Positions 6,266 to 7,539 of a stretch of 7,539 nucleotides of DNA are shown here, piece by piece; the stretch's first letter is position 1, and every line of letters starts with the position of its first letter. The position numbers were made by a program, and so were the translations under genes. The DNA is taken from contig JADGBD010000043.1 in assembly GCA_015231665.1 (NCBI GenBank), forward strand, positions 2,932 to 10,470. Direction: 5' to 3'. This DNA comes from Gammaproteobacteria bacterium. GTDB lineage: Bacteria > Pseudomonadota > Gammaproteobacteria > Chromatiales > Chromatiaceae. Below the pieces are notes generated by a model. The model was given only the letters and a program-made list of their open reading frames with translations. It had not been told where the DNA came from and did no database searches.

Positions 6266-6727
6266 ATGCTGGAAGAGAACGCCACCGTAATCGCCGTCGA
6301 GGGCGGCCATATCTGGGTCGAAACCCAGGCACGCAGCGCCTGTGCCCACTGCGGCACCGACAGTTGCAGTACCTCGGTCATCGCCAAGCTGTTCAACGTC
6401 AGGCGCAATCGCCTGAAACTGGCCAACAGTCTGGGTGCACGAGCGGGCCAGGTTGTCGTCATCGGCATCCCCGACGAGATACTGGTAGCGGCATCGCTGC
6501 GCGCCTACCTGCTGCCCTTGGTCGGTCTGTTGGCAGCCGCCTTTCTCGCCGAGGCGCTTGGCCTCGATGAGATGCTGCAGGTGCTGCTGGCGGGGCTTGG
6601 CCTCTTGGCCGGACTGGCCCTGATGGGCGGCGGCGTAACCGGTGCCTATCAGCCCCTGCTGCTGCGTCTGGCGCCAACCTCCCGAATGCTTATCCCACCC
6701 CCACCAGTAACGAGGAACCCTCAATGA
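6266..6727 (+). CDS. RseC/MucC-family membrane protein
   Basis: The 153-residue product fits the RseC family (SoxR-reducing-system RseC). The N-terminal part has VIAVEGGHIWVETQARSAC with cysteines C26, C29 and C34 in CAHCGTDSC, followed by LKLANSLGARAGQVVVIGIP (50-69), the usual soluble domain. Two membrane spans follow, at about 78-98 (LRAYLLPLVGLLAAAFLAEA) and 103-124 (Leu/Ala/Gly-rich), then a short Pro-rich tail. In enteric bacteria the family member RseC acts with the Rsx/Rnf electron-transfer complex in keeping SoxR reduced. In diazotrophs Rnf can feed electrons to nitrogenase; a role here in Rnf function or in redox control of an iron-sulfur protein is inference. It lies between nifX and the DUF269 gene, whose start overlaps its stop (ATGA), so it is built into the operon. 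Upstream spacing is nine bases. Confidence 0.87.
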   Translation: MLEENATVIAVEGGHIWVETQARSACAHCGTDSCSTSVIAKLFNVRRNRLKLANSLGARAGQVVVIGIPDEILVAASLRAYLLPLVGLLAAAFLAEALGLDEMLQVLLAGLGLLAGLALMGGGVTGAYQPLLLRLAPTSRMLIPPPPVTRNPQ

Positions 6728-7197
6728 GCGAAGCCGCATTGTCCATAGAAGCCACCGACCCGGTCCTGGAAACCGACTTCGCCAAGGAGATGCTGCGCCA
6801 GATGCGTGCGGTCGATACCTACGGCACCTACGACGACTGGCCGCTGGAGCGGATTCTCGCCCCCTTCGTCCTGACCAAGGAGAAGAAGCGTGAGATTCCC
6901 GTGGTGGGTGATCCCGACGAGATCACCCTGTCCCGGGTCAAGGCCTTCTATAACGCCATATCCGCCATGATCGAGAAGGAGTGTGGCCTGATGGCTGTGC
7001 CCATGATCAACCTCACCCACGAAGGTTTCGGCCGCGCCCTGATTACCGTCGGCAAGTTGGTGGTGATGGACCGCACCCTGCGCGACGTGCACCGGTTCGG
7101 TTTTCCCACCCTGTCGAAGATGAAGGACGAGGCCGACAAGCTGCTTTCGGTGGCTTTGGAAATCATCGGTAAGCACGCCGACGTGGCCGGCATGTAA
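6724..7197 (+). CDS. NifX-associated nitrogen fixation protein (DUF269)
   Basis: The 157-residue product belongs to the DUF269 family, which is nearly always found directly after nifX in proteobacterial nif operons; its exact role is unknown. Recognisable segments are FAKEMLRQMRAVDTYGTYDDW (about 19-39), LERILAPFVLTKEKKREIP, then CGLMAVPMINLTHEGFGRAL and VVMDRTLRDVHRFGFPTLSK, typical of the family. It is soluble, with no membrane span. The ATG overlaps the stop of the RseC-family gene (ATGA), suggesting coupled translation. The usual direct nifX neighbour relation is broken here by that gene. A contribution to FeMo-cofactor traffic together with NifX is inferred from gene association. Confidence 0.93.
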   Translation: MSEAALSIEATDPVLETDFAKEMLRQMRAVDTYGTYDDWPLERILAPFVLTKEKKREIPVVGDPDEITLSRVKAFYNAISAMIEKECGLMAVPMINLTHEGFGRALITVGKLVVMDRTLRDVHRFGFPTLSKMKDEADKLLSVALEIIGKHADVAGM

Positions 7198-7219
7198 CCC
7201 CAGCAGAGGAGCCAGAAGC

Positions 7220-7435
7220 ATGACCCCCGATGAATTGAGAGCATTGCAAAAATTGGTGCGCAAGGCCAAGCGCATCGCAACCGAGAAGGCCGGCGAGTTG
7301 CACGATCTGGTGGAAGACGGCCTGCCGGCCGCCTACCAGGACCTGCCCGCGCTGGCCCAGCAGACCTACGAGGCCTGCAAGGCCTGGGCCGAGGCCGAAG
7401 CCGAATTCAAGGCCGCAGAAGCGGCCGCAGCCTGA
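7220..7435 (+). CDS. Small helical nif protein, DUF683 / CCE_0567 family
   Basis: The 71-residue, almost wholly helical protein matches the CCE_0567 (DUF683, Rop-like) family common after the DUF269 gene in nif clusters. Visible family features are LRALQKLVRKAKRIATEKAG, the central ELHDLVEDGLP (26-36) and an AYQDLPALAQQTYEA helix, followed by an Ala/Glu-rich end. The structure of the cyanobacterial member is a helical hairpin and it has been called a metalloprotein; its function in nitrogen fixation is not known. GAGGAG at 7206-7211, eight bases before the ATG, supports the start. It lies 22 bases after the DUF269 gene and 10 bases before fdxB. Confidence 0.9.
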   Translation: MTPDELRALQKLVRKAKRIATEKAGELHDLVEDGLPAAYQDLPALAQQTYEACKAWAEAEAEFKAAEAAAA

Positions 7436-7445
7436 GGATGAAACC

Positions 7446-7539
7446 ATGAGCATGATTACCGGCCTGACCCGAGGCGGGGCAGCCTACATACCCGAATTCG
7501 TCATGGCGATCAATCAGGCCAGCTGTATCGGCTGCGGTC
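7446..7539 (+). CDS. fdxB: Ferredoxin III, nif-specific (partial, 5' end)
   Basis: Only the first 31 codons are in the window; the gene runs off the right edge. The start MSMITGLTRGG and the following IPEFVMAINQASCIGCG match the beginning of nif-specific ferredoxin III (FdxB), a small protein with 4Fe-4S clusters that donates electrons in cofactor assembly or to nitrogenase. C27 and C30 begin the first CxxC cluster motif. GAGG at 7434-7437, overlapping the previous stop and eight bases upstream, favours the ATG at 7446 over the ATG at 7452. Position after DUF269 and DUF683 is the usual one for fdxB. Confidence 0.88.
   Translation, partial: MSMITGLTRGGAAYIPEFVMAINQASCIGCG

Noticed and set aside
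4936..6739. Minus-strand open frames of 309 and 319 codons opposite nifN, nifX and the RseC-family gene
   Set aside because: They are shadow frames of well-identified + strand genes, cross several gene junctions and show no recognisable protein features.
1..7539. CRISPR arrays, insertion sequences, tRNA or rRNA genes
   Set aside because: No regularly spaced identical repeats, transposase-like frames, terminal inverted repeats with target duplications, or structural RNA signatures were seen.

Overview
The window is an internal part of a nitrogen fixation (nif) gene cluster, with every recognisable gene on the + strand. It runs from a nifY/nafY-type gene through nifE, nifN and nifX into the start of a nif-specific ferredoxin gene (fdxB), which is cut by the window's right edge. 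The sequence is GC-rich with a strong GC-ending codon bias. The combination of NafY-type NifY, an LRV iron-sulfur repeat protein, nifENX, DUF269, DUF683 and fdxB, plus an RseC-family protein, suggests a diazotrophic gammaproteobacterium. A Chromatiales-like or sulfur-oxidising lineage is a guess from gene order and protein resemblance, not from any rRNA or marker gene.

Layout. Positions 1-127 are non-coding and hold a small hairpin and a purine/pyrimidine-biased imperfect repeat; no sigma-54 promoter was found there, so the first genes are probably read from a promoter left of the window (inferred to be nifHDK). Positions 128-2820 carry a tightly packed block: a NafY-type FeMo-cofactor carrier, a small nif-associated protein (probably DUF6129), a 4Fe-4S LRV protein with eight 24-residue repeats, and a 326-residue protein I do not recognise. 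Neighbouring genes overlap by 4, 4 and 41 bases. Positions 2821-2978 form a regulatory gap with a 9-bp inverted repeat, a perfect NifA-type site (TGT-N10-ACA) and a -24/-12 sigma-54 promoter with exact GG-N10-GC spacing, about 35 bases upstream of nifE. Positions 2979-7539 carry nifE, nifN, nifX, an RseC-family membrane protein, the DUF269 NifX-associated protein, a DUF683/CCE_0567 small protein and partial fdxB, all closely spaced and probably one NifA-driven transcript.

How the genes work together. NifE and NifN form the scaffold on which the NifB-derived iron-sulfur precursor matures to FeMo-cofactor. NifX and the NifY/NafY protein carry precursor or finished cofactor and stabilise apo-dinitrogenase. 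FdxB supplies low-potential electrons to cofactor assembly or nitrogenase. The RseC-family protein is the odd member: its family is linked to Rnf/Rsx electron transport, which in some diazotrophs supplies reductant for nitrogenase, and here it is inserted between nifX and its usual partner gene. The most notable points are this RseC insertion, the unknown 326-residue gene between the LRV gene and nifE, and the NifA site that overlaps one arm of an inverted repeat. No wholly new system is evident.
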